Of a DNA stretch of 10,146 bases, positions 1 through 6,655 are shown in pieces. A model generated the notes under the pieces. It was not told where the DNA came from, ran no database searches, and saw only the letters and a program-made list of their open reading frames with translations. Position numbers and translations under genes: made by a program. The stretch lies in the NCBI GenBank assembly GCA_913020235.1, contig CAJWBT010000055.1:1-10146 (forward strand), read 5' to 3'. Position 1 is the first letter of the stretch. Each line of letters begins with the position of its first letter. The DNA comes from an uncultured Chloroflexota bacterium. GTDB lineage: Bacteria; Chloroflexota; Dehalococcoidia; UBA3495.

Positions 1-706
1 TGCTGGGCACGTTGGAGCCCATGTGGTTACCAGACCGGCCCACCGTTTCGCCAAACCGCTGGTGGTCCCGAATCCGAATCCTCATCAGGTTGAACACGGC
101 GTCCTGCATGGAGACCTCCACCTTCTGGCCCTTACCCGTAGTGTGGCGCTGCTCCAACGCTGCCAGAACACCGATGACGGCGTGCATGCCGGTTCCGGAG
201 TCGCCTATGCCTGCGCCGTTGAGGAAGGGCGGCGTCTCCGGGGTGCCGGTGGTGCTCATGGCTCCGCCGGTGGCTTGAGCAATCGGTTCGTAGCTCTTGA
301 AAGAGCTGTAGGGACCGTAGGTGCCGAAACCCTTTATGGAGGTGTAGATGAGCCGTGGGTTTAGCTGATGCAAGGCATCGAAGCCGAAGCCCAGACGGTC
401 CAGGGCGCCGGGACCGAAATTCTCCACCAGCACGTCGGAGGTCTTCAGCAATGCCCTGAATATCTCCTTGCCCTGCTCCGTCTTGAGGTTGACGGTCAGG
501 CTCCGCTTGTTGGCGTTCAGCATGAGAAAGAAAAGGCTGTCACTATCAGGCAAATCCCGCATGTTGGTGCGGGCTATGTCACCTTGTTCGGGCTCCTCCA
601 ACTTGATGACGTCGGCGCCGAGCCACGCCAGTATCTGCGCACACGATGGCCCCGCCTGATTGTGGGTCATGTCAATTATCCGGACGCCGTCCAACGCCTT
701 TTCCAT
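1..706 (-). CDS. CaiB/BaiF (type III) CoA-transferase, formyl-CoA transferase-like, 3'-truncated by window edge
   Basis: The first 235 residues are visible; the C-terminal part lies beyond the left edge. The start ATG (704-706) is preceded by AGGAGG with 7 nt spacing. Type III CoA-transferases move CoA between carboxylic acids through an aspartyl-CoA anhydride. The translation begins MEKALDGVRIIDMTHNQAGP and follows the formyl-CoA:oxalate CoA-transferase (Frc) pattern with the same numbering: Gln17 in THNQAGP, MLNANKRS near residues 62-69, VENFGPGALDRLGF near 94-107, and the predicted nucleophile Asp169 in GIGDSGTGMH. SMQDAV near 199-204 also matches Frc. It is more Frc-like than the three tandem paralogs at 2442-6355. 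It follows the crotonase gene on the same strand after 261 nt. Oxalate as substrate is not proven; many relatives use other acids. The glycine-rich loop that closes on the active site lies outside the window. Confidence 0.9.
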   Translation of the reverse strand, partial: MEKALDGVRIIDMTHNQAGPSCAQILAWLGADVIKLEEPEQGDIARTNMRDLPDSDSLFFLMLNANKRSLTVNLKTEQGKEIFRALLKTSDVLVENFGPGALDRLGFGFDALHQLNPRLIYTSIKGFGTYGPYSSFKSYEPIAQATGGAMSTTGTPETPPFLNGAGIGDSGTGMHAVIGVLAALEQRHTTGKGQKVEVSMQDAVFNLMRIRIRDHQRFGETVGRSGNHMGSNVPS

Positions 707-934
707 AGCCACGCCTCCTGTTCAAGTTTGCTCCGGTGCAGGTCTGCCCGCTGATTCAGCAGCCGTGCCGCCTCGCTGCTCTCCACCAACCCGAAGGCAT
801 CAATGTCATGTCGCCCAATCGACGTCCTGCCAGAGCGATCGTCTTCGGGAGAGTTTCAAGGGAACCCTACCCAAAGACCCTTCGCCCATGACGGCAGCGG
901 GGTGTCGGCTGAGCCACGGTATGCCGGATTCGAG

Positions 935-959
935 AGGGGGAGCGTACTCCGGTCCCCCT
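935..959 (-). terminator. Candidate hairpin after the crotonase gene
   Basis: AGGGGGA (935-941) can pair with TCCCCCT (953-959), giving a 7-bp stem and 11-nt loop that begins 9 nt past the crotonase stop on the minus strand. No T-run follows, so this may be an attenuator, an mRNA 3'-end stabiliser or chance. The remaining spacer (707-934) before the Frc-like gene shows no convincing gene. Confidence 0.3.
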
Positions 960-967
960 TCCGTAAG

Positions 968-1753
968 CTACCGGTTCTTGAACACGGGCAGGCGTTTCTC
1001 GGAGAATGCCTTCGGGCCTTCGATGCTGTCCTCCATGCCCACCAGGTTCCGCTCCAGGGCTTGGCCAAAAGCCCGGGCCTCCATGGGTCCCATGTAGTAC
1101 GACCGGTGGAGGATCTGTTTCAAGTTGGCCATGGAGCGAGGGGCCAGGGAGATAGCCCGCTTGGCCCAGTCCATGGCCTCCTCCATCAGCTTCTCCTTGG
1201 GGACCACCTTGTTCACGAAGCCCATCTCATAGGCACGCTGTGCCGAGATTCGCTTGTCTCCCCACATCGCCAACTCCAGGGCATGGCCCATCCCGATGAG
1301 CCGGGGAAGGATCTGGATCCAGGAAGCCCCCAGGTTCCAGCGTACCTCTGGGATGCCGAACTCGGCGTGCTCCGCGGCGATGCGAATATCGCATTGAAGA
1401 GCGAGGTTGAAACCGCCGGCCAGGGAATAGCCGTTGATGGCGGCGATGACGGGTTTCCACACCTCAAGGGTCTCGTTGACGGGGTTCACGGTTCGGAAGG
1501 TAGGAGGCGTCTCGCCCCTGGCGTCATACTCCGCCCGTTCCCTCAGGTCCATGCCCGCGCAGAAGGACCGGTCGCCCGCTCCGGTGATAATGGCCACCCG
1601 GGCGTCGTGATCCTTGCCGAACGCCTCCCAGTACTCGTACAGCGCGTGCCGCAAGGCCCCACTGATGGCGTTCAACCTCTCGGGCCGGTTCAAAGTGATG
1701 ACCCAGATGCGGCCCTCTTCGAGCTTTTCCAGAAGTACCGGCTGATCGGCCAT
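968..1753 (-). CDS. Enoyl-CoA hydratase/isomerase (crotonase) family protein
   Basis: A complete 261-residue protein of typical crotonase length. The start ATG (1751-1753) follows AGGAGG at 5 nt spacing. Family members stabilise an enolate of an acyl-CoA and catalyse hydration, isomerisation, dehydration or C-C cleavage. Visible landmarks are LNRPERLNAI (21-30), the first oxyanion-hole segment SFCAGMDL (63-70), the second oxyanion-hole segment AINGYSLAGGFNLALQCD (105-122) and FGIPEVRWNLG (132-142). Compared with rat mitochondrial crotonase, the Glu164 equivalent is present (Glu136), but the Glu144 position is Asn116. A classical two-glutamate hydratase is therefore doubtful; an isomerase, dehydratase or ring/C-C cleaving role is possible. 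It lies between a small SEC-C gene and the Frc-like gene, all on the minus strand. The natural substrate is unknown. Confidence 0.93.
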   Translation of the reverse strand: MADQPVLLEKLEEGRIWVITLNRPERLNAISGALRHALYEYWEAFGKDHDARVAIITGAGDRSFCAGMDLRERAEYDARGETPPTFRTVNPVNETLEVWKPVIAAINGYSLAGGFNLALQCDIRIAAEHAEFGIPEVRWNLGASWIQILPRLIGMGHALELAMWGDKRISAQRAYEMGFVNKVVPKEKLMEEAMDWAKRAISLAPRSMANLKQILHRSYYMGPMEARAFGQALERNLVGMEDSIEGPKAFSEKRLPVFKNR

Positions 1754-1986
1754 GCCAACCTCCTAACCTGCTCCAGTCGACTTCCCTGACATCAACTTGC
1801 CCGCGCCTGGCCCGCACCTAGATTGAAGGAGCCTCCGGTGATGGGTCCAACGGTATCCCCCGGACGGGGCACTGTCAACTTCTGCCCAGCGCCCTCGGGT
1901 GCGCCCATGCCGGGGGCCCTGGCCGCGACTATTTGGCGAACCCACTCCGTCGTTCGTTGATGAACGCCGGATTTCATCTACCGTTT

Positions 1987-2148
1987 TTATCTACCGTGGC
2001 ATCTCTTATATTTCTTGCCACTCTCGCAGGGACACTTCTCGTTCCGGCCGATCTTCGGGCCATGCTCTCGAAGTATTGCCCGCTTCTCCTCGCAGTTTGC
2101 GCAGGTACATGCGGGCGGGTGTTCAGCATACCAGTTGGGTCTTCCCAT
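1987..2148 (-). CDS. Small SEC-C motif zinc-binding protein (53 aa)
   Basis: A 53-residue ORF, easily missed, that starts at ATG 2146-2148 and ends with TAA at 1987-1989. The C-terminal third reads [20 protein letters not shown], a close match to the SEC-C motif (GRN-x-CPC-x-SGKKYK-x-C-[CH]G) known from the SecA C-terminus and many small bacterial proteins, where it binds zinc. Upstream lies a second cysteine cluster, [13 protein letters not shown] (11-23), of form C-x-C-x2-C. The protein could thus hold two metal-binding knots. The start is uncertain: GGTGAGG abuts the ATG rather than standing at ideal spacing, and an in-frame stop lies two codons upstream, so no much longer form exists in this frame. 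It reads toward the crotonase gene 233 nt downstream. Its function is unknown; it could also be the tail of a decayed longer gene. Confidence 0.65.
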   Translation of the reverse strand: MGRPNWYAEHPPACTCANCEEKRAILREHGPKIGRNEKCPCESGKKYKRCHGR

Positions 2149-2360
2149 TCCTCACCGTTACCGGTCTCCACTTGGCAAGTAGCCGCACCCGTCCTGCCCT
2201 CCGCCTTTGTACCACTTGCGGCGCCGGTCCCGCAAGGGGCTGGTCCGTCTCTGGCCACATCCACCCGGTGCTCGGCAACGCGAGACTGCCCACCGCCGGC
2301 CGGCCCACGATTGATGGACTCGTCAGAGCCTCGCCGGTATTCAGCCCAGGCCGTCCCGAA
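2149..2360. other. Divergent intergenic region without a recognised gene
   Basis: This spacer separates the minus-strand SEC-C gene from the plus-strand CoA-transferase leader. Several open frames cross it on both strands, but none has a good ribosome site or a recognisable protein motif. It should hold the promoters for both directions; no good -35/-10 pair was recognised on the minus strand. Confidence 0.4.
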
Positions 2361-2441
2361 GCGTGGTATTATTACCCGGAAAGCTGAGAGCCCCCTCCGG
2401 CCAGGTCCGGACCTGGCCGGAGCTTCTGCCTGGGAGGGAAT
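2361..2441 (+). promoter_or_regulatory. Leader of CoA-transferase copy 1, shared with copy 3
   Basis: The segment begins GCGTGGTATTATTACCCGG and runs 81 nt to the ATG at 2442. TATTAT (2367-2372) resembles a sigma-70 -10 element, but no matching -35 was found. A perfect palindrome occupies 2395-2422, then TTCTGCC and a GGGAGGG ribosome site. The region upstream of copy 3 (5063-5143) has the same ordered elements and exactly the same 81-nt distance from GCGTGG to the ATG. That argues for a real shared control region carried along in duplication. Which transcription factor or RNA structure it serves is unknown. Confidence 0.5.
2395..2422. repeat. Perfect 28-nt palindrome in the 5' leader
   Basis: Left arm CTCCGGCCAGGTCC and right arm GGACCTGGCCGGAG are exact reverse complements with no spacer. 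The centre lies 33.5 nt before the CoA-transferase start, just ahead of the ribosome site. As DNA it could be an operator for a dimeric repressor; as RNA it would form a GC-rich hairpin in the leader. The corresponding part of the copy 3 leader is not palindromic. Confidence 0.7.
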
Positions 2442-3653
2442 ATGGTGACCGGAAGCAGCAACGGCAGTAACGGCAGCAAAGGCCCCCTGGATGGCATCAA
2501 AGTGGTGGACCTGACGCGCTTCCAGGCAGGACCCATCTGCACCATGCTATTGGGGGACATGGGAGCGGAGGTAATCAAGGTGGAGGAGCCCGGCAGCGGC
2601 GACCATGGCCGGGACTACGAGCCCGCCATCGACGGCCTCGCCTGTTTTTTCGCCGCCTACAACCGCAACAAGAAGAGCGTCACCCTGAACCTCAAGACGG
2701 AGCGGGGCAAGCAGATCATGGCCGGGCTGGTCCGGTGGGGGGACGTGGTGGTGGAGAACTTCCGCCCCGGAGTCATGGCCCGCCTCGGATTATCTTACGA
2801 TGAGATGTGCCAGATGAACCCTAGCATCATCGTTGTGGCCACCTCGGGCTTCGGGCAAAAGGGCCCTTACTCGGCCCGCGCGTCCTTCGACATGGTGGCC
2901 CAGGCCATGAGCGGGGTGATGAGCATCACCGGCCAGGAGGGCGGCCTTCCGACACGGGCGGGTCCCGCCATCGCCGACTCCACGGGCGGCTTCTTCGGTG
3001 CCCTGGGCACGGTCCTCGCCCTGTTCCACAAGCAGAAAACCGGCGAGGGGCAGTTCGTGGATGTCTCGCTCCTGGACGGCCAGCTCATGATGATGGCCTA
3101 CCCTCTTATGCGGGCGTTCATGGGCGAGGAAATGAAGCCCGGAGTTGCCCAGGTAGCGCCGGCGGATTCCTACCCGACGGGAGACGGTAGATTCGTCTTC
3201 ATCTTCGGCCACGATGGCTCCCACTTCCCCAAGATATGCCGGCTCGCGGGCAGGCCGGAGATGGCCGATGACCCCCGCTATAGCACGCGGGTAAAACGGT
3301 TTGAACAGCGGCACGTGCTAAACGATATGGTGGCCCAGTGGACCAGCACCCTGACCGCCGACGCCCTGGAAGCGATCCTCCTCGAGGCCGGACTTCCCTT
3401 CGGCAGGGTCAACGAACTGGAGGAGGTGCTGGCGGACCCCCACATCCTCGCCCAGGAATCGCTGGTTTCGGTGGACCACTACGGAAAGGGCACCCTCCCC
3501 CTGGTGAACGTGGCCCCCAGGCTTTCCAAGTCTCCGGGGTCCATCCGCACCCCGTGCCCGTTGCTGGGCCAGCATAACGAAGAGGTCTACTGCGGCCTGT
3601 TGGACCTTCCCAAAGAGGAATTGAAAACCCTCAGGGAGGAAGGGGTTATCTAG
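2442..3653 (+). CDS. CaiB/BaiF (type III) CoA-transferase, tandem copy 1
   Basis: A 403-residue protein of usual family length, start ATG 2442 with GGGAGGG upstream. It is predicted to transfer CoA between acyl-CoA and free acids in the cytoplasm, normally as an interlocked dimer. Landmarks are VVDLTRFQAGPICTM (21-35, with Gln28 matching the active-site Gln17 of Frc), AAYNRNKKSVTLNLKTERGK (71-90), VENFRPGVMARLG (104-116), TSGFGQKGPY (134-143) and the predicted catalytic Asp179 in AIADSTGG. The tail SPGSIRTPCPLLGQHNEEVY is typical of family III. The N-terminus has a short Ser/Gly/Asn-rich lead (residues 3-12) that differs from the other copies. It is the most diverged of the three: over one 100-residue core segment a hand count gives about 63% identity to copy 3, against about 81% for copies 2 and 3. 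Substrate unknown; succinyl-CoA-, carnitine- and oxalate-type activities all occur in this family. Confidence 0.93.
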   Translation: MVTGSSNGSNGSKGPLDGIKVVDLTRFQAGPICTMLLGDMGAEVIKVEEPGSGDHGRDYEPAIDGLACFFAAYNRNKKSVTLNLKTERGKQIMAGLVRWGDVVVENFRPGVMARLGLSYDEMCQMNPSIIVVATSGFGQKGPYSARASFDMVAQAMSGVMSITGQEGGLPTRAGPAIADSTGGFFGALGTVLALFHKQKTGEGQFVDVSLLDGQLMMMAYPLMRAFMGEEMKPGVAQVAPADSYPTGDGRFVFIFGHDGSHFPKICRLAGRPEMADDPRYSTRVKRFEQRHVLNDMVAQWTSTLTADALEAILLEAGLPFGRVNELEEVLADPHILAQESLVSVDHYGKGTLPLVNVAPRLSKSPGSIRTPCPLLGQHNEEVYCGLLDLPKEELKTLREEGVI

Positions 3654-3692
3654 CCGGTTGGAGCGATGTCCTTAATTGGCCAAGGAGGGAAC

Positions 3693-4904
3693 ATGGCAAG
3701 CGGCATCACGAATGAGAACGAAGGACCCCTGGTAGGCGTCAAAGTAGTGGACCTGACCCACTACCAGGCGGGGCCCATCTGCACCATGATGCTGGGCGAC
3801 ATGGGCGCGGATGTGCTCAAGGTGGAGGAACCCCGCGCAGGCGACCACGGCCGGGACAACGACCCTAGCATAGAGGGCCTCTCCGCTTTTTTCGCCGCCT
3901 ACAACCGCAACAAGAAGAGCGCCACCCTGAATCTCAAGTCGGAGAAGGGCAAGGAGCTGTTTAGAAGGCTGGTCCAGTGGGCGGACGTGCTTGTGGAGAA
4001 CTTCCGCCCCGGCGTCATGGCCCGCCTGGGATTCTCCTACGAAGACGTCTCCAAGCTAAACCCCGGTATCATCATGGTTTCCAGCTCGGGATTCGGACAG
4101 ACCGGCCCCTACGCCCAGCGCGCGGGCTTCGACACGGTGGCCCAGGCCATGAGCGGCCTCATGAGCGTGACGGGCTTCGACGACCGCCCGCCGGCCAGGG
4201 TCGGGCCCGCCGTCGCCGACTCCACGGCCGGCTTCTTCGGCGTAATAGGCACAATCCTGGCCCTCTACCACAAGCAGAGGACCGGCGAGGGACAGTTCGT
4301 GGACATCTCCCTTCTGGAGGGCCAGGTGGCGCTGATGGGCTACACCATCATGCGCCAGTTCATGGGCTTCAAAGTGGGGCGAACCGGCAGTCAGAGCACC
4401 GGCGCCTCGCCGGCGGCCGCCTACCCAACCTCGGACGGCAAATACGTCTACATCTTCGCCCAGGACTCTAGCCACTTCCCCCGGCTATGCCAGCTCATGG
4501 GCCAGCCGGAGCTGGCTGATGACCCACGCTTCCACGACCGGCCCGGGCGCACGAAAAACCGGGAAGAGATCAACGATCTGGTGGGCCAGTGGACCTCCAC
4601 CGTGACCGCCGACGCCTTGGAGGCGATCTTGGGCGAGGCGGGGCTTGCCTACGGCCGGGTCAACGAAGTGGAGGACGTGATGAAAGACCCGCAAGTCCAG
4701 GCCCGGGACATGCTGGTGCAGGTGGAACACCACGGCAAGGGCACTCTCCCCCTGGTGGGCGTGCTTCCCAAGCTGTCCAAGACGCCGGGGTCGATCCGGA
4801 TGCCCAGCCCTCTGCTGGGCCAGCACAACGAGGAGATCTACTGCGGCATCCTGGACGTTTCGAAAGAAGAGTTCGCGACGCTGAAGTCTGAAGGGGTCAT
4901 ATAG
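3693..4904 (+). CDS. CaiB/BaiF (type III) CoA-transferase, tandem copy 2
   Basis: Start chosen at ATG 3693 because AAGGAGGG (3682-3689) lies just upstream and the product is then 403 residues, matching both neighbours. An in-frame ATG at 3666 would add nine residues but lacks such a site. The product has VVDLTHYQAGPICTM (18-32, Gln25), AAYNRNKKSATLNLKSEKGK (68-87), VENFRPGVMARLGFSYEDVS (101-120), SSGFGQTGPY (131-140) and the predicted nucleophile Asp176 in AVADSTAG. It follows copy 1 by 39 nt with no promoter or terminator visible between them, so the two are probably co-transcribed. It differs from copy 1 at RFQ/HYQ near the active site and in the 162-170 loop, which may reflect different acid substrates or heteromer formation. 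Confident on family, not on substrate. Confidence 0.93.
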   Translation: MASGITNENEGPLVGVKVVDLTHYQAGPICTMMLGDMGADVLKVEEPRAGDHGRDNDPSIEGLSAFFAAYNRNKKSATLNLKSEKGKELFRRLVQWADVLVENFRPGVMARLGFSYEDVSKLNPGIIMVSSSGFGQTGPYAQRAGFDTVAQAMSGLMSVTGFDDRPPARVGPAVADSTAGFFGVIGTILALYHKQRTGEGQFVDISLLEGQVALMGYTIMRQFMGFKVGRTGSQSTGASPAAAYPTSDGKYVYIFAQDSSHFPRLCQLMGQPELADDPRFHDRPGRTKNREEINDLVGQWTSTVTADALEAILGEAGLAYGRVNEVEDVMKDPQVQARDMLVQVEHHGKGTLPLVGVLPKLSKTPGSIRMPSPLLGQHNEEIYCGILDVSKEEFATLKSEGVI

Positions 4905-4916
4905 CCGCGTAGAGGA

Positions 4917-4945
4917 GCCTGGCTGGCCTCCAGGCCACCGCAGGC
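4917..4945 (+). terminator. Candidate nested hairpin after CoA-transferase copy 2
   Basis: TGGCCTCCAGGCCA (4924-4937) is a self-complementary hairpin, enclosed by GCCTG (4917-4921) and CAGGC (4941-4945). It begins 12 nt past the stop codon. No T-run follows, so termination is uncertain. Its placement, together with a separate leader ahead of copy 3, is consistent with copy 3 forming its own transcript. Confidence 0.35.
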
Positions 4946-5006
4946 CAATCCCCCATCCATGGCGGCGATACCTGGGGTTCGCCGCAGGCTCGCACAGAAA
5001 CGACAG

Positions 5007-5063
5007 CCCTCACCCCGGCCTTCGGGCACCCCTTTCCCAACTGGAGATGGGCCGAGGTGAGGG
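5007..5063. repeat. 57-nt imperfect inverted-repeat element
   Basis: CCCTCACCCCGG at the left end pairs with CCGAGGTGAGGG at the right end with one mismatch; the interior also contains short CCC/GGG pairings. Palindromes with CCCTCACC/GGTGAGGG ends are a common style of dispersed intergenic repeat in high-GC bacteria. It ends exactly where the shared leader of copy 3 begins. Only one copy is recognised in this window, so its dispersed nature is inferred. Confidence 0.5.
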
Positions 5064-5143
5064 CGTGGAATTATTGCGCGGCAGATGGAAGCCCCCGTCG
5101 GCCAGAACGTAGCTCGACCGAGGGTTTCTGCCGAGGAGGGGGA
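5063..5143 (+). promoter_or_regulatory. Leader of CoA-transferase copy 3, homologous to the copy 1 leader
   Basis: It begins GCGTGGAATTATTGCGCGG, against GCGTGGTATTATTACCCGG before copy 1, then shares AGCCCCC, TCGGCCAG, TTCTGCC and a G-rich ribosome site (GAGGAGGGGG). The distance from GCGTGG to the ATG is 81 nt in both. The middle of the copy 1 leader is a perfect palindrome, while here it is not. AATTAT (5069-5074) stands at the place of the copy 1 TATTAT. Confidence 0.5.
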
Positions 5144-6355
5144 ATGGTGAACGGCAGCAACGAGGAGAACGGAGGCCCCCTCGTAGGGATCAAGGTATTG
5201 GACTTGACCCGGTTCCAGGCTGGGCCCATCTGTACCATGATTCTGGGCGACATGGGAGCCGAAGTGATCAAGTTGGAGGAGCCCGGCGGCGGCGACCACG
5301 CCCGTCAGAACTCACCTGCCATAGACGGCCTCTCCGTCTATTTTGCCGCCTACAACCGCAACAAGAGGAGCGCGACGCTCAACCTCAAGACGGAGAAAGG
5401 GAAGGACCTGCTGCGCGGATTGATCAAACAGTCGGACGTGCTGGTGGAGAACTTTCGCCCCGGCGTCATGGCCCGCCTGGGCTTCTCCTACGAAGAAGTA
5501 TCCGAGATAAACCCCGGCATTATCATGGTGTCCAGCTCGGGTTTCGGACAGACCGGGCCCTACGCCAAGCGCGCTGCCTTCGATACGGTGGCCCAAGCTA
5601 TGAGCGGCATAATGGCCGTCACGGGGTACGACGACCGCCCAGGGGTCAGGGTCGGGCCCGCTATCGCCGACTCCACTGCCGGCTTCTTCGGGGCCATGGG
5701 AGCGATCCTGGCCCTCTACCACAAGAGGAGCACCGGCGAAGGACAGCACGTCGACGTCTCCCTTCTCGAGGGCCAGTTGGTGCTGATGGGCTACACCCTC
5801 ATGCGCCAATACCTGGGCATGGGAATGAAGCGCGAAGGATCTAACAGCGCCGGCGCCGGTCCGGCCGATGCTTTCCCGACAGCCGACGGCAAGCTCGTGT
5901 ACATCTTCGCCCACGACGCCAGCCATTTTCCGCGCATATGCGGGCTCATGGGCAAGCCGGAGATGGCCGACGACCCACGCTACAATTCACGAGGCGGGCG
6001 CATGGAACACCGAAATGAACTGAACGCTATGGTGACCCAATGGACCAGCACCCTGACCGCCGACGCCCTGGAGGCCATCTTGGGCGAGGCAGAGCTTCCC
6101 TACGGCAGGGTCAACGAGGTGGCGGACGTGCTGGAGGACCCGCAAGTCCGGGCCCGGGAGATGCTGGTGGAGGTGGACCACCACGGAAAAGGCGTTCTCC
6201 CCTTGGTGGGTGTGTTCCCCAAGCTCTCCAAGACTCCGGGCTCCATCCGTATGCCCTGCCCTCTTTTGGGCCAGCATAACGAGGAAGTCTATTGCGGCAT
6301 CCTGGACGTTTCGAAAGAAGAGTTCGCGACGTTGCAGGCAGAAGAGGTCATATAG
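5144..6355 (+). CDS. CaiB/BaiF (type III) CoA-transferase, tandem copy 3
   Basis: Start chosen at ATG 5144, behind GAGGAGGGGG, giving 403 residues. The longer in-frame start at 5057 falls inside the inverted-repeat element and shared leader and is rejected. Landmarks are VLDLTRFQAGPICTM (18-32, Gln25), AAYNRNKRSATLNLKTEKGK (68-87), VENFRPGVMARLGFSYEEVS (101-120), SSGFGQTGPY (131-140) and the predicted catalytic Asp176 in AIADSTAG. It is closest to copy 2. The last part of the two genes includes a 39-nt stretch identical at every base (4842-4880 and 6293-6331). It has its own leader and is separated from copy 2 by 239 nt, so it may be expressed separately. Its role is presumably CoA transfer to a related but not identical organic acid. 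Confidence 0.93.
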   Translation: MVNGSNEENGGPLVGIKVLDLTRFQAGPICTMILGDMGAEVIKLEEPGGGDHARQNSPAIDGLSVYFAAYNRNKRSATLNLKTEKGKDLLRGLIKQSDVLVENFRPGVMARLGFSYEEVSEINPGIIMVSSSGFGQTGPYAKRAAFDTVAQAMSGIMAVTGYDDRPGVRVGPAIADSTAGFFGAMGAILALYHKRSTGEGQHVDVSLLEGQLVLMGYTLMRQYLGMGMKREGSNSAGAGPADAFPTADGKLVYIFAHDASHFPRICGLMGKPEMADDPRYNSRGGRMEHRNELNAMVTQWTSTLTADALEAILGEAELPYGRVNEVADVLEDPQVRAREMLVEVDHHGKGVLPLVGVFPKLSKTPGSIRMPCPLLGQHNEEVYCGILDVSKEEFATLQAEEVI

Positions 6356-6423
6356 CCATCTGGTGTACTGTCTTGTAAGTAGTTTTACATCGGCGAAATT
6401 GTGAGACATTCCCTCCCCACGCT

Positions 6424-6497
6424 CGTCTTTCCGGCGCAAGCCGGAATCCAGAGAGGCGTTAGCTGGATCCAGCTTCCGCGGAAGGGCCGGGATGACG
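6424..6497. repeat. 74-nt palindromic dispersed-type repeat
   Basis: The left end CGTCTTTCCGGC and right end GCCGGGATGACG are near-perfect inverted repeats, and the interior contains CCGGCGCAAGCCGG and CTGGATCCAG palindromes. This matches the general form of small CGTCATTCCGG-type intergenic elements found in many copies in some bacterial genomes. It is non-coding. It lies 68 nt past the stop of CoA-transferase copy 3 and could act as a 3'-end structure for that transcript. Confidence 0.6.
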
Positions 6498-6539
6498 GAC
6501 CGGGTATCAACCCATTTACGAGACACTAGACTAGTTCTC

Positions 6540-6655
6540 AGTCAACTTGGTTTTAACAGGATGTCATTCTGAGGAGCGGAGCGACGAAGAATCTCAGCGT
6601 AACAACGAGATTCTTCGCTTCACTCAGAACGACATGTATCAGTTTCAGGTTGACT
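6540..6655. mobile_element. MITE-like nested inverted-repeat element
   Basis: The core (6561-6635) is a long hairpin: an arm beginning ATGTCATTCTGAG and ending GAAGAATCTC faces an arm beginning GAGATTCTTCGC and ending CAGAACGACAT. The left arm is 6 nt longer because of an internal difference. Outside it, AGTCAACTTG (6540-6549) and CAGGTTGACT (6646-6655) form a second inverted pair matching at 9 of 10 positions, at nearly equal distances from the core. No transposase is encoded, so any mobility would need help in trans. A 31-nt part of the left arm recurs inverted at 9187-9217 with three differences. A short plus-strand open frame through it gives the SEERSDEES-type peptide typical of such repeats and is not a gene. 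Confidence 0.6.

Noticed and set aside
803..1789. 328-codon plus-strand open frame
   Set aside because: It is an antisense shadow of the crotonase, which has a ribosome site and all family landmarks.
1792..1977. A 61-codon minus-strand open frame between the SEC-C gene and the crotonase
   Set aside because: It fits the gap neatly and its third positions are moderately GC-rich, but it has no clear ribosome site and no recognisable motif. It may equally be the crotonase leader.
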